Origin: Phycisphaerae bacterium
Lineage (GTDB): Bacteria > Planctomycetota > Phycisphaerae > Phycisphaerales > SM1A02
Reading direction: 5' to 3'
NCBI GenBank assembly: GCA_016845245.1
Contig: JAERSY010000038.1
Coordinates: forward strand, 1-37,683
Length of the DNA: 37,683 nt
Below are positions 1 through 6,600 of this stretch, piece by piece (positions within the stretch are counted from its first letter, which is position 1; each line of letters begins with the position of its first letter). The translations under genes and the position numbers were made by a program. The notes beneath the pieces were generated by a model. It was given only the letters and a program-made list of their open reading frames with translations, was not told where the DNA came from and ran no database searches.

Positions 1-48
1 AACAAATGGTGATTTTCCAAACAATCTTGACATTGCATTGATAGCCAT
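1..48 (-). CDS. Start of a DUF47/PhoU-like phosphate transport regulator (partial, cut by window edge)
   Basis: Only the first 16 codons are present, reading MAINAMSRLFGKSPF followed by Val. This start resembles the N-terminus of the DUF47 (PhoU-like, TIGR00153) family, in which a short helix is followed by a FxKSPF-type motif. A GGAG ribosome-binding site lies about 8 bases upstream of the ATG. DUF47 proteins usually sit next to PiT-type phosphate permeases and are thought to regulate them. Here the gene follows an OprO/P-type porin on the same strand, which agrees with a phosphate role. The call rests on a very short stretch and on context; the rest of the gene lies outside the window. Confidence 0.5.
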   Translation of the reverse strand, partial: MAINAMSRLFGKSPFV

Positions 49-66
49 GTGTGTCTCCAAAAATGT

Positions 67-86
67 GAAGGGAGGTATAGCCCTTC
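67..86 (-). terminator. Possible hairpin terminator or attenuator after the porin gene
   Basis: GAAGGG and CCCTTC form a 6-bp stem with an 8-base loop between the porin stop and the next start. On the minus strand it is followed by ACATTTTTGG, so the U-run is short and displaced by three bases. It could attenuate read-through from porin into the DUF47 gene. Weak evidence. Confidence 0.3.
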
Positions 87-130
87 AAAAACTCATAATG
101 TGTGAGTAGATTTCCTTAGTATTTTCTTTA

Positions 131-1471
131 TTAGAACAGCAATTGAAGTTGCGTGCGTAAGAGGAATTGGTCGTCGTTTAGACCTGTGTCCCCTCTCCAG
201 CCATTTCCTGATGATGTCCAGTCTGCAGAACTTGCACCAGAGCCAGCTCCATCAGCAAGTGAGTCACCTGCCCATGCGACGTCTGTGGTCCATTTCACTG
301 CATTGCTTCCAGCAATTGGCCAGTAATTAAAGCCGACGCGGACAGCTGACATATCAGCTGAGCCATTTGCGAAGGTTGGATTACCGTCCAACGTACCTTC
401 TTGCACTTGAGCAAAGAGTTCTGTGTTGTCATTGATGAGGAAACCGCCTTGAATCAACCAACCGGATGAATCTTGCGTCACGCCGCTTGCTTTGACTTCA
501 CCCTCAGTTTCTACGCCGTACGCAAAGATGTTCCAGCCATCACCACGAAGCGTCGCGTCAACAGTCCAGCCCGTGCTTTTATCAATTTGAGCGTTTCCGT
601 ATTCAAGTGTGCCACCATCTGTGTCAAGTGACTGATAGCCAACGCCGACAAGGAGTCCTTGTTCACCGCCTGCTTTTGAAGTGAGCGTTCCAAAATCTTT
701 CCAACTCGCGCCGCCAAACTTGAACTCAGCACGTAGAAGCCAAGCGTCAGTTCCTGCGCCAAGTGCTTGCCCGTTGGCACTGTTTGGACCATCGAGGTAT
801 TGGATGTCCATTTTAAAATCGTCGTTGTTCCAACCGTAGTTAACCCCTTGAACCCAACCGTAAGTAAACGCGTTATCAAGCATGGTTCGTTCAACGCCGA
901 GTTGTTTGCTTGATGAAACGATGCTCTCTCGAAGGAATGTGCCTTTGAACTGACCCATTTTGAACCACGCGCCATCATCAAACGTTTTTGCGATGTACGC
1001 GTCTTCCATGTTTGAGCCGCCGTTTCGCCCCCACGTGTGTGTGAGTTTGTACTGCCACGAAGGGTCGCCAATGTGACCTGAGAATCTGACTTTCGTACGT
1101 CGTTCTTCAAATCCGTCTTGGGTGGCTTGTCCTTCAGCGTCGTTGCTGAGCCAGCGAGCTTGAATCTGCCCACTGATTTTTAACTTCATTGTGCCGTCAG
1201 CTGATGCAAGGAAGAATCCCTTGTCCCAACCAGCAGTTGCGCCAGAGCCCTGAAGCGATGTACGACTATCTGCGTCCATGAGGACATCTTGAACGATCAG
1301 CCGAATTTCTTCCGCTCGCTGCGCAGTGATCCAATTGTGCTCTTTGTCGTTTTTGAGTTCTGCGACTTCTTCTTGAAGGTCAATGACGAGGTTTCTTAAC
1401 TCTTTAACTTCGTCAGCAGGTACTCCGTTGACCGCAATGAGTGCGGCTAATCCAATTAAATTTTCTACCAT
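131..1471 (-). CDS. Outer-membrane porin, OprO/OprP (phosphate-selective) type
   Basis: 446 residues. A short hydrophobic N-terminus (about residues 5-18, ending near GVPA) looks like a signal peptide. A coiled-coil segment with heptad Val/Leu spacing follows (about 22-42), as in trimeric OprO/P porins. The remainder is Gly-, Trp- and Asp-rich alternating beta sequence and ends in a C-terminal Phe (LQLLF), the usual signal for beta-barrel assembly. The family transports anions or phosphate across the outer membrane; true phosphate specificity cannot be judged from sequence alone. A GGAG ribosome-binding site at 1479-1482 supports this ATG. The next gene on the strand looks like a DUF47 phosphate regulator, so the pair may be a phosphate-uptake unit. 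Confidence 0.82.
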   Translation of the reverse strand: MVENLIGLAALIAVNGVPADEVKELRNLVIDLQEEVAELKNDKEHNWITAQRAEEIRLIVQDVLMDADSRTSLQGSGATAGWDKGFFLASADGTMKLKISGQIQARWLSNDAEGQATQDGFEERRTKVRFSGHIGDPSWQYKLTHTWGRNGGSNMEDAYIAKTFDDGAWFKMGQFKGTFLRESIVSSSKQLGVERTMLDNAFTYGWVQGVNYGWNNDDFKMDIQYLDGPNSANGQALGAGTDAWLLRAEFKFGGASWKDFGTLTSKAGGEQGLLVGVGYQSLDTDGGTLEYGNAQIDKSTGWTVDATLRGDGWNIFAYGVETEGEVKASGVTQDSSGWLIQGGFLINDNTELFAQVQEGTLDGNPTFANGSADMSAVRVGFNYWPIAGSNAVKWTTDVAWAGDSLADGAGSGASSADWTSSGNGWRGDTGLNDDQFLLRTQLQLLF

Positions 1472-1573
1472 CTTTTTTCTCCATTTTTCTAAATTCGCGA
1501 GGAATATAACACAGAAAATTCTTCGTGTGGGGTGTGAAAAAAAAACAGTTTTATTCCTTTAATTCTCTCTAGG

Positions 1574-1602
1574 TTGCGTATCGAATTGAGCCGAAGTATC
1601 CT
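1574..1602 (+). promoter_or_regulatory. Candidate sigma70 promoter for tRNA-Cys
   Basis: TTGCGT (1574-1579) and TATCCT (1597-1602) are separated by exactly 17 bases. Transcription would begin near 1609, giving a leader of about 9 bases before the tRNA. Read from sequence only. Confidence 0.5.
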
Positions 1603-1617
1603 GCGTAACCCCCTCAT

Positions 1618-1691
1618 GGCCGAGTACCCAAGTGGACTAAGGGAACGGATTGCAAATCCGTGATTCGTGGGTTCGAATCCCACCTCGGCCT
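1618..1691 (+). tRNA. tRNA-Cys (GCA)
   Basis: A 74-base cloverleaf. The acceptor GGCCGAG (1618-1624) pairs fully with CTCGGCC (1684-1690). The anticodon stem ACGGA/TCCGT encloses loop TTGCAAA, giving anticodon GCA. The T-arm is GTGGG-TTCGAAT-CCCAC. The discriminator base is T (U73), the identity base for cysteine tRNA. The 3' CCA is not encoded and must be added after transcription. Confidence 0.96.
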
Positions 1692-1725
1692 TTGTTTGGG
1701 AACCATTAGTTTTTAAAGCGTAACC

Positions 1726-2700
1726 TTAGTGTTGAGGCGGTGTTCCCGCTCTCATATCGCCGCTGTTCGGAAATGGAGATTTCGACAACGTCGCGCCAGT
1801 GAGTGATTCATACACTGCGGGCTTTGAAAGCAGCCAGCCAGTACATGAGCCCCAGAACCCTTTCTCAATTCTGAGCCGCAAAGGCCGGCCAAAATCGTCA
1901 TCCATCGCGATGTATTCACCTGTTGCTGCGTTGGCTACACCAACATAGTAGATGCCACCATCGACGAGTTGCTCGCCATCATCAACCTCAACGGAGCGGC
2001 TTCCATCTGTAAATGATGCAATTCGAGCAACACCAGGTACGGACGCCCTGATTGCTGCAAGTTGATGAACTGCCGTATTGATGACTTCAGTCGATGCTCG
2101 TCCAAGTGGTGTTGACCAGAATAGATACGAACCCATCTCGAGTGAACCATATTGGTCTTCTACTTCATCTCCAGCGGGCACAGTTGCAACGAGTTGGTCT
2201 GAATAAAGAATGCGACCTGTTTGCAAACTGATTGCCGTGAGTTCAATTGCAACGAGAGCGTCATTTGCGGTCTCAAGCCAACGCATTCGTTGAACGGAAC
2301 CTGGTGCATCAGTAGTATGCAAAAAGTCTGTGACATTTCCTGTGACGTAAAAACCGTAATCTGCGCCAAGCGCGCGGAGTTCGCGGTGAAGGGACGCCGT
2401 TCGCTCTGAACCGTGCGATTCTAAGATTGAGCGGATGTCTGCGTTTAATGAGTCATCCTGAATCAACTCAAATTTTCCAGTCTTGACGAGTGCTCTTCCA
2501 ATCGCTTTTTTCATTTCAGGGGCAATCTCGGGAAAACGTGGTGAAACGTTGGAAGACGCTTCAAAGTCACCAAGCAGAATCACTGGTTTTGTTGCTGCTT
2601 CACTGCCGATAGGACCTTGGCCTGGAGCACTGTTGTACGCCCAAGGGTTCCCCGAACAGCCCACAAGGGTTAAAAACGTAATCAAGACTATTAAACGCAT
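1726..2700 (-). CDS. CsgG/FlgT-like envelope lipoprotein
   Basis: 324 residues. The N-terminus has a lipoprotein signal with a plausible lipobox (LVGC, Cys15). The region from about residue 38 to 215 has the pattern of CsgG/TolB-N-like domains: a strand opening with KPVILLGDFEA, a helix, then a TGNVTDF strand and an ISLQTGRILYSDQ hairpin. The C-terminal 90 residues are beta-rich with conserved-looking Gly and Trp (GIYYVGV, FWGSCTGWLL), resembling the SH3-like C-terminal domain of FlgT. No secreted curli-type substrate is visible nearby, so a CsgG pore function should not be assumed. The gene faces tRNA-Cys tail to tail and is divergent from the next gene with only about 51-60 bases between starts. 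Family call moderate, function unknown. Confidence 0.5.
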   Translation of the reverse strand: MRLIVLITFLTLVGCSGNPWAYNSAPGQGPIGSEAATKPVILLGDFEASSNVSPRFPEIAPEMKKAIGRALVKTGKFELIQDDSLNADIRSILESHGSERTASLHRELRALGADYGFYVTGNVTDFLHTTDAPGSVQRMRWLETANDALVAIELTAISLQTGRILYSDQLVATVPAGDEVEDQYGSLEMGSYLFWSTPLGRASTEVINTAVHQLAAIRASVPGVARIASFTDGSRSVEVDDGEQLVDGGIYYVGVANAATGEYIAMDDDFGRPLRLRIEKGFWGSCTGWLLSKPAVYESLTGATLSKSPFPNSGDMRAGTPPQH

Positions 2701-2751
2701 GTTTTCATATCGTCAACACATTGTCTTTTTCCACTGTTTTTACAGTACTAT

Positions 2752-3573
2752 ATGGTGCTCATGAAATTGTTTCACTCTATCGCTCTGCATGCTGTAACGC
2801 TCGTAATGCTAATGACTTGCGGCGTAGTTTCTGCGCAGCAGCGAGCGGGGACTCTCCTTAAGGAGGGAACCGTCATTCATGAGGCATCATGCGTTGTTGT
2901 CAAGGAAGACAAAGATGGTCCATTGACGGTTGTCATCGACAGCACAGATGATTCGCCTAACCACTCGCTCATCGTCCTTCCGAACAAGCGCTTAGAGGAA
3001 ATTGAGCAAACACTTCTCGAAACGCCCGATGCACGATTTCAGATGACTGGCAAAGTCTATACCTATGACAATAAACAGTACATCCTTCTCAGAGAAGCAT
3101 TGCTCCTCAGCGATTTTTCTGAACGTGAACATCCTTCCTTTACCCCGATTCACCCTGAGGCAGAGGCGCTTCCAGATGACGCCTCAAGCGACTCGATTGA
3201 TGACATCGTTCGTGATTTAGAACGCTCAACAGGATCTCTTGTGAAAAGCATTCGAAACGCTGCAAAGAATCCCATCGAAGTGAGCGATGAAGTCAAAGAA
3301 GGTCGCAGAGTTCACGCACGAAGATGTTTTTTACGACGAAACAACAAGGGCGCGTGGATAGCAGTCTTTGTCTCTGACGCAACAGGGCTCAGTGACCCAC
3401 CATGTACCGTGTTGCCAAGTGAGCGATTTAACGCACTCACAAAGTGGGCACGAAACGCTGAGCCGTCCACACCGGTTTTACTTACAGGTGAAATGACGAA
3501 TTACTACGGTCATTCATTTTTGATTCTTGATGGGTGGAGAAAAGTTCACACAACTGACAAGTTGCCAAACTAA
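2752..3573 (+). CDS. Secreted protein with two tandem OB-like repeats, function unknown
   Basis: 273 residues from this ATG, or 270 from the ATG at 2761. The latter fits better if the TACTAT at 2746-2751 is a -10 element. A signal peptide ends near VSAQQ (about residue 30). Two related segments follow, about 34-118 and 183-270. Each runs: EG, a short charged stretch, VH or IH, a Cys, beta strands, VLP, a helix, then TG(K/E)(V/M)xxYxxxxxxL and a final strand. The pattern suggests small OB-like beta barrels, and the shared order indicates an internal duplication. An acidic linker joins them. The stop codon overlaps that of the convergent cyclophilin gene by three bases. I do not recognise a named family. 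Confidence 0.6.
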   Translation: MVLMKLFHSIALHAVTLVMLMTCGVVSAQQRAGTLLKEGTVIHEASCVVVKEDKDGPLTVVIDSTDDSPNHSLIVLPNKRLEEIEQTLLETPDARFQMTGKVYTYDNKQYILLREALLLSDFSEREHPSFTPIHPEAEALPDDASSDSIDDIVRDLERSTGSLVKSIRNAAKNPIEVSDEVKEGRRVHARRCFLRRNNKGAWIAVFVSDATGLSDPPCTVLPSERFNALTKWARNAEPSTPVLLTGEMTNYYGHSFLILDGWRKVHTTDKLPN

Positions 3574-4532
3574 TCGCCTTTGGTGAGTGGCGATTTCGCT
3601 TCAACACATTCAAACTCAACAGCGCGCACGACCGGTGCTTCTTTGGGCTTACCCATTAACGCGTCTTCAAGCGGAGTGGCGGCAATCTTTTGAATGACAT
3701 CGATGCCTTCTACAGTCTGCCCAAAAGAACAATATTGCCCATCGAGCCTAGCTGTGCCGCCTCTTGATAAACAAAAGAAGAATTGAGAGCCCGCTGAGTC
3801 AGGGTGCATGGCGCGAGCCATCGAAATGACCCCAAGATCGTGCGGAAGCGTGCTGTTTTCGATAGGAAGCCACCAGCCCGGGCCACCCGAGCCAGTCCCC
3901 GTTGGGTCACCGCCTTGAATGACAAACGGGAAGCCCTTACTTGTCATTGGCACAATGCGGTGAAATGGTGTTTCGTTGTAGTAGCCATTCTTAGATAGTT
4001 CTAAGAAATTCCAAACGGTGTTCGGAGCTTCATCCGGTCTAAACTTGATTCGGATGTCGCCCTCACTCGTTTTCATGATGGCGTACTCGTCTGGATACAC
4101 TCTGAAACCGCTAACAAATGGCGACTCCGTTGAGTCGTCGTTCGCTTCATTTTCCCAGCCGATGATTTTTGTGTAAGTCGTCTGTCCATCCCCCGTGGGC
4201 TCTTCCTTCGTCACTGGAACATCTCTAGAAAGCATCGGTGATATGACAAGCGGCGAACCGACCGATTCACCATCAACAGAGAGTTGAAGCCAGACCGCCT
4301 CATCGACATTTGCGATCTCTTGAATACGGCGAGTAACGTCGTGCGTTCCGTTAGTCACAACCGCTTCGTTTCCAATTTGGTTGCATGCGTGATCAAGGAG
4401 GAGTAGTTCTCCTGTGTCGTGCCCCTCAGGGAGTGCAACATTCACGATGATGCCTTGATTCAATCCAAAATATGTTTGGACTGGTTCAAGTGTTTGGCAA
4501 GGGATTAGTGAGCAAAGAAATGTAACGAGCAT
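3570..4532 (-). CDS. Secreted cyclophilin-type peptidyl-prolyl cis-trans isomerase with N-terminal extension
   Basis: From the ATG at 4532 the product is 320 residues; a GTG at 4544 overlapping the gatB stop (TAGTG) is an alternative start. The N-terminus is hydrophobic (MLVTFLCSLIPCQT), so export is likely. An unassigned beta-rich segment of about 130 residues precedes the cyclophilin domain, which occupies about residues 138-310. Visible cyclophilin motifs are FHRIV (catalytic Arg), QGGDPTGTGSGGPG, SQFFFCLS and LDGQYCSFG. The enzyme would assist proline isomerisation in exported proteins. It is the last gene of a pyrE-gatB-ppi run with overlapping ends, an odd mix of pyrimidine synthesis, tRNA charging and folding. 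Confidence 0.85.
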   Translation of the reverse strand: MLVTFLCSLIPCQTLEPVQTYFGLNQGIIVNVALPEGHDTGELLLLDHACNQIGNEAVVTNGTHDVTRRIQEIANVDEAVWLQLSVDGESVGSPLVISPMLSRDVPVTKEEPTGDGQTTYTKIIGWENEANDDSTESPFVSGFRVYPDEYAIMKTSEGDIRIKFRPDEAPNTVWNFLELSKNGYYNETPFHRIVPMTSKGFPFVIQGGDPTGTGSGGPGWWLPIENSTLPHDLGVISMARAMHPDSAGSQFFFCLSRGGTARLDGQYCSFGQTVEGIDVIQKIAATPLEDALMGKPKEAPVVRAVEFECVEAKSPLTKGD

Positions 4533-4543
4533 GTGTGACTCCA

Positions 4544-6031
4544 CTAACCTCGGAGTGTTGAAAGAATAAGTTCACGAACCGCACCTGCGTCTGCAGAACC
4601 ACCACTACGCTTCATTACTTCTCCAATGATTCGACCAATCGCAGCATCTTTTCCATTTTTCACATCATCTGCCGCTTGGGGCTGCGCCTCAATTGCACTC
4701 TTCACCCATTCCAAAATTGCAGATTCATCATTCACTTGCAACAAGCCCTCTTCTTCGGCGAGTGCTTTTGCTGTTAAATCGCTCTTGCAAAGGAGGCCGA
4801 AGAGTTTGTCTGCTGCTGAAGATCCAATCTCATTGCTTGCGCGAAGTGCGATGATGTCTTGAATTTGCTGCGGTGTAATACCGAGCTCAGACACTGAAAT
4901 CTGTAAATCATTGGCATGCTTCGAAGCCGTGTTTAAGAGGAACTTTGCAATTGCATTCCCTTGGTCACTTCCATGGACGCAAGATTCAAAAAACAAACAG
5001 AAGTTGGGTTCCGCCGTAATCGCTGACGCGTCTTTTGTTGATAAGTCAAACTCTTTTTGATACCGCATTCTTCGCGATTGCGGCAACTCTGGAATCGTTT
5101 TGTTGACTTCATCAATCCAGTCATTAGATATTGTTAGTGGAACTAAGTCTGGGTCTGGAAAGTACCGGTAGTCGTGCGCGTCTTCTTTTTCGCGTTGCAA
5201 CACCGTAACAAGTTTTTGGTCATCCCAACCGCGAGTGCTTTTTGCGCCCGGGCCCATGACCTTGCCATCCTCTTGCCACGCTTCAACTTGTCGATTCGCC
5301 TCAAACTCAATTGCGCCATGAAGTGCTCTAAACGAATTTAGGTTTTTCACTTCAACAATTGGCGTTTTGAAAACCTCGCCATCTTCGGTTGTAATCACAA
5401 CATTGATGTTTGGTTCAAAACGCATATGCCCTCTTTGCATAATGCCTTCACTCACACCAAGAAATCTGCAGATATCGCGAACAGCTTGACCATATGCAAC
5501 CGCTTCATCTGCGCTATGTATGTCTGGTTCGCTCACAATTTCAAGAAGCGGCGTTCCCGCTCGATTGAAGTCAACAAGTGAGCCATCGTAATGCTCGCCT
5601 CCGGGAAGTTCATGGCCAAGTTTGCCGGTGTCTTCTTCAAGGTGAGCTCTTGTGATTCGAATTGGTTTAAGTCCCTCAGACGTTTCAATTTCAAGAACGC
5701 CGTCGATACAGAGGGGCTTGTCATATTGACTAATTTGATACCCCTTGGGCAAATCAGGATAGAAATAGTTCTTTCTATCCCACTTTGTAAAGTTCGCAAT
5801 CGTGCAGTTAAGCGCAAGCCCAACACGCATCGACATCACGACCGCTCGTTTGTTGATGACTGGCAATGAACCGGGGAGTGCAATGACGAGCGGGTCGCAC
5901 AGTGTGTTTGGTTCAGCTTCGTACTCTTCAGGATGTGCCGCGTTGGGTGCACCTGTGAACATTTTGCTTTGAGTCGCAAGTTCAACATGAATCTCCATTC
6001 CAACAACAAGTTGCGTGTGCTGAATCTTCAT
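4544..6031 (-). CDS. gatB: Aspartyl/glutamyl-tRNA(Asn/Gln) amidotransferase subunit B
   Basis: 495 residues, the usual GatB length. The signature VGMEIHVELATQSKMFTGAP lies at the N-terminus, followed by the kinase-like core with YFYPDLPKGYQISQYD and the HLEEDTGK motif. The C-terminal YqeY-like tail domain is complete and includes GRIIGEVMKRSGG. GatB phosphorylates mischarged Glu-tRNA(Gln) or Asp-tRNA(Asn) before amidation and acts with GatA and GatC in the cytoplasm. Neither partner is in this window, so the gatCAB genes are dispersed. The start overlaps the pyrE stop by four bases (ATGA), and its stop touches the next reading frame, indicating translational coupling. Confidence 0.97.
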   Translation of the reverse strand: MKIQHTQLVVGMEIHVELATQSKMFTGAPNAAHPEEYEAEPNTLCDPLVIALPGSLPVINKRAVVMSMRVGLALNCTIANFTKWDRKNYFYPDLPKGYQISQYDKPLCIDGVLEIETSEGLKPIRITRAHLEEDTGKLGHELPGGEHYDGSLVDFNRAGTPLLEIVSEPDIHSADEAVAYGQAVRDICRFLGVSEGIMQRGHMRFEPNINVVITTEDGEVFKTPIVEVKNLNSFRALHGAIEFEANRQVEAWQEDGKVMGPGAKSTRGWDDQKLVTVLQREKEDAHDYRYFPDPDLVPLTISNDWIDEVNKTIPELPQSRRMRYQKEFDLSTKDASAITAEPNFCLFFESCVHGSDQGNAIAKFLLNTASKHANDLQISVSELGITPQQIQDIIALRASNEIGSSAADKLFGLLCKSDLTAKALAEEEGLLQVNDESAILEWVKSAIEAQPQAADDVKNGKDAAIGRIIGEVMKRSGGSADAGAVRELILSTLRG

Positions 6032-6558
6032 GCTTCTGTCTTCACTCCTAAATCAGATGTTGTAAACAGCGATTGAAATGAATAGCCAGCGCCTTCGATG
6101 TTCTCTCTTGCGCCTTCTTCGCGGTCAATGACCGCAATGATTGTAAGCACTTCTGCCCCGAGCGAAGAAATGGTTTCAGCTGCTTCAAGGACCTGACCAC
6201 CAGTTGTTGCAATGTCTTCGACGATGACGACCCTATCTGAGTCAGACAGCTTGCCTTCTAACTGCTTTGCTGTTCCATATTCTTTCTTTTGGTTGCGGAT
6301 AAAAATGCAAGGAAGGTTGCTTTCAATGGCAGCTGTCGTCACGAGTGGAATGCCGCCAAGTTCTGCGCCTGCTAGTAGCGTTGCGCCTTCCGGTATCGCT
6401 TGTGCAAATAGTTCACCGAGACTTTTCAAAATGTCTGGTTGCGTCGTAAACAGATACTTATCGATGTACCAAGTGCTTGTTCTTCCACTTCGTAGCGTAA
6501 ACTCGCCGTGGAGAATGGCTGTTTCTGCAATACGCGATGCAACCTCTTGTTTATCCAT
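6028..6558 (-). CDS. pyrE: Orotate phosphoribosyltransferase
   Basis: 176 residues, typical of the short bacterial class. The PRPP-binding motif VVIVEDIATTGGQ is complete, and the N-terminal GEFTLRSGRTSTWYIDKY stretch matches the family substrate-binding segment. The enzyme joins orotate to PRPP to make OMP in pyrimidine synthesis. It overlaps gatB by four bases. There is no Shine-Dalgarno sequence; instead a TACCAT box lies six bases before the ATG, suggesting a leaderless transcript. The upstream TPR gene ends 42 bases away on the same strand, so read-through is also possible. Confidence 0.94.
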   Translation of the reverse strand: MDKQEVASRIAETAILHGEFTLRSGRTSTWYIDKYLFTTQPDILKSLGELFAQAIPEGATLLAGAELGGIPLVTTAAIESNLPCIFIRNQKKEYGTAKQLEGKLSDSDRVVIVEDIATTGGQVLEAAETISSLGAEVLTIIAVIDREEGARENIEGAGYSFQSLFTTSDLGVKTEA

Positions 6559-6564
6559 TTGCGT

Positions 6565-6570
6565 ATGGTA
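6565..6570 (-). promoter_or_regulatory. Candidate -10 box (TACCAT) for leaderless pyrE mRNA
   Basis: TACCAT on the minus strand ends six bases before the pyrE ATG. Transcription would start at or next to the A of ATG. No clear -35 is visible. It matches the TANNNT arrangement seen before several other genes here. Confidence 0.35.
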
Positions 6571-6600
6571 TCGCAGAGCGAACTTAAAGTGTTAAACACC

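Noticed and set aside
1537-1545. Run of nine A (T9 on the porin strand) as a phase-variation tract
   Set aside because: It lies about 30 bases upstream of a possible -10, outside the -35/-10 spacer, and no second such tract is seen. A slippage role cannot be supported.
1503-1560. Pho box before the porin gene
   Set aside because: Only a single CTGT-like half is present; the paired 7-base repeats of a Pho box are missing.
2733-2746. LexA (SOS) box upstream of the duplicated-domain gene
   Set aside because: CTGT and ACAG are only four bases apart; the E. coli-type box needs eight, and neither neighbour looks SOS-related.
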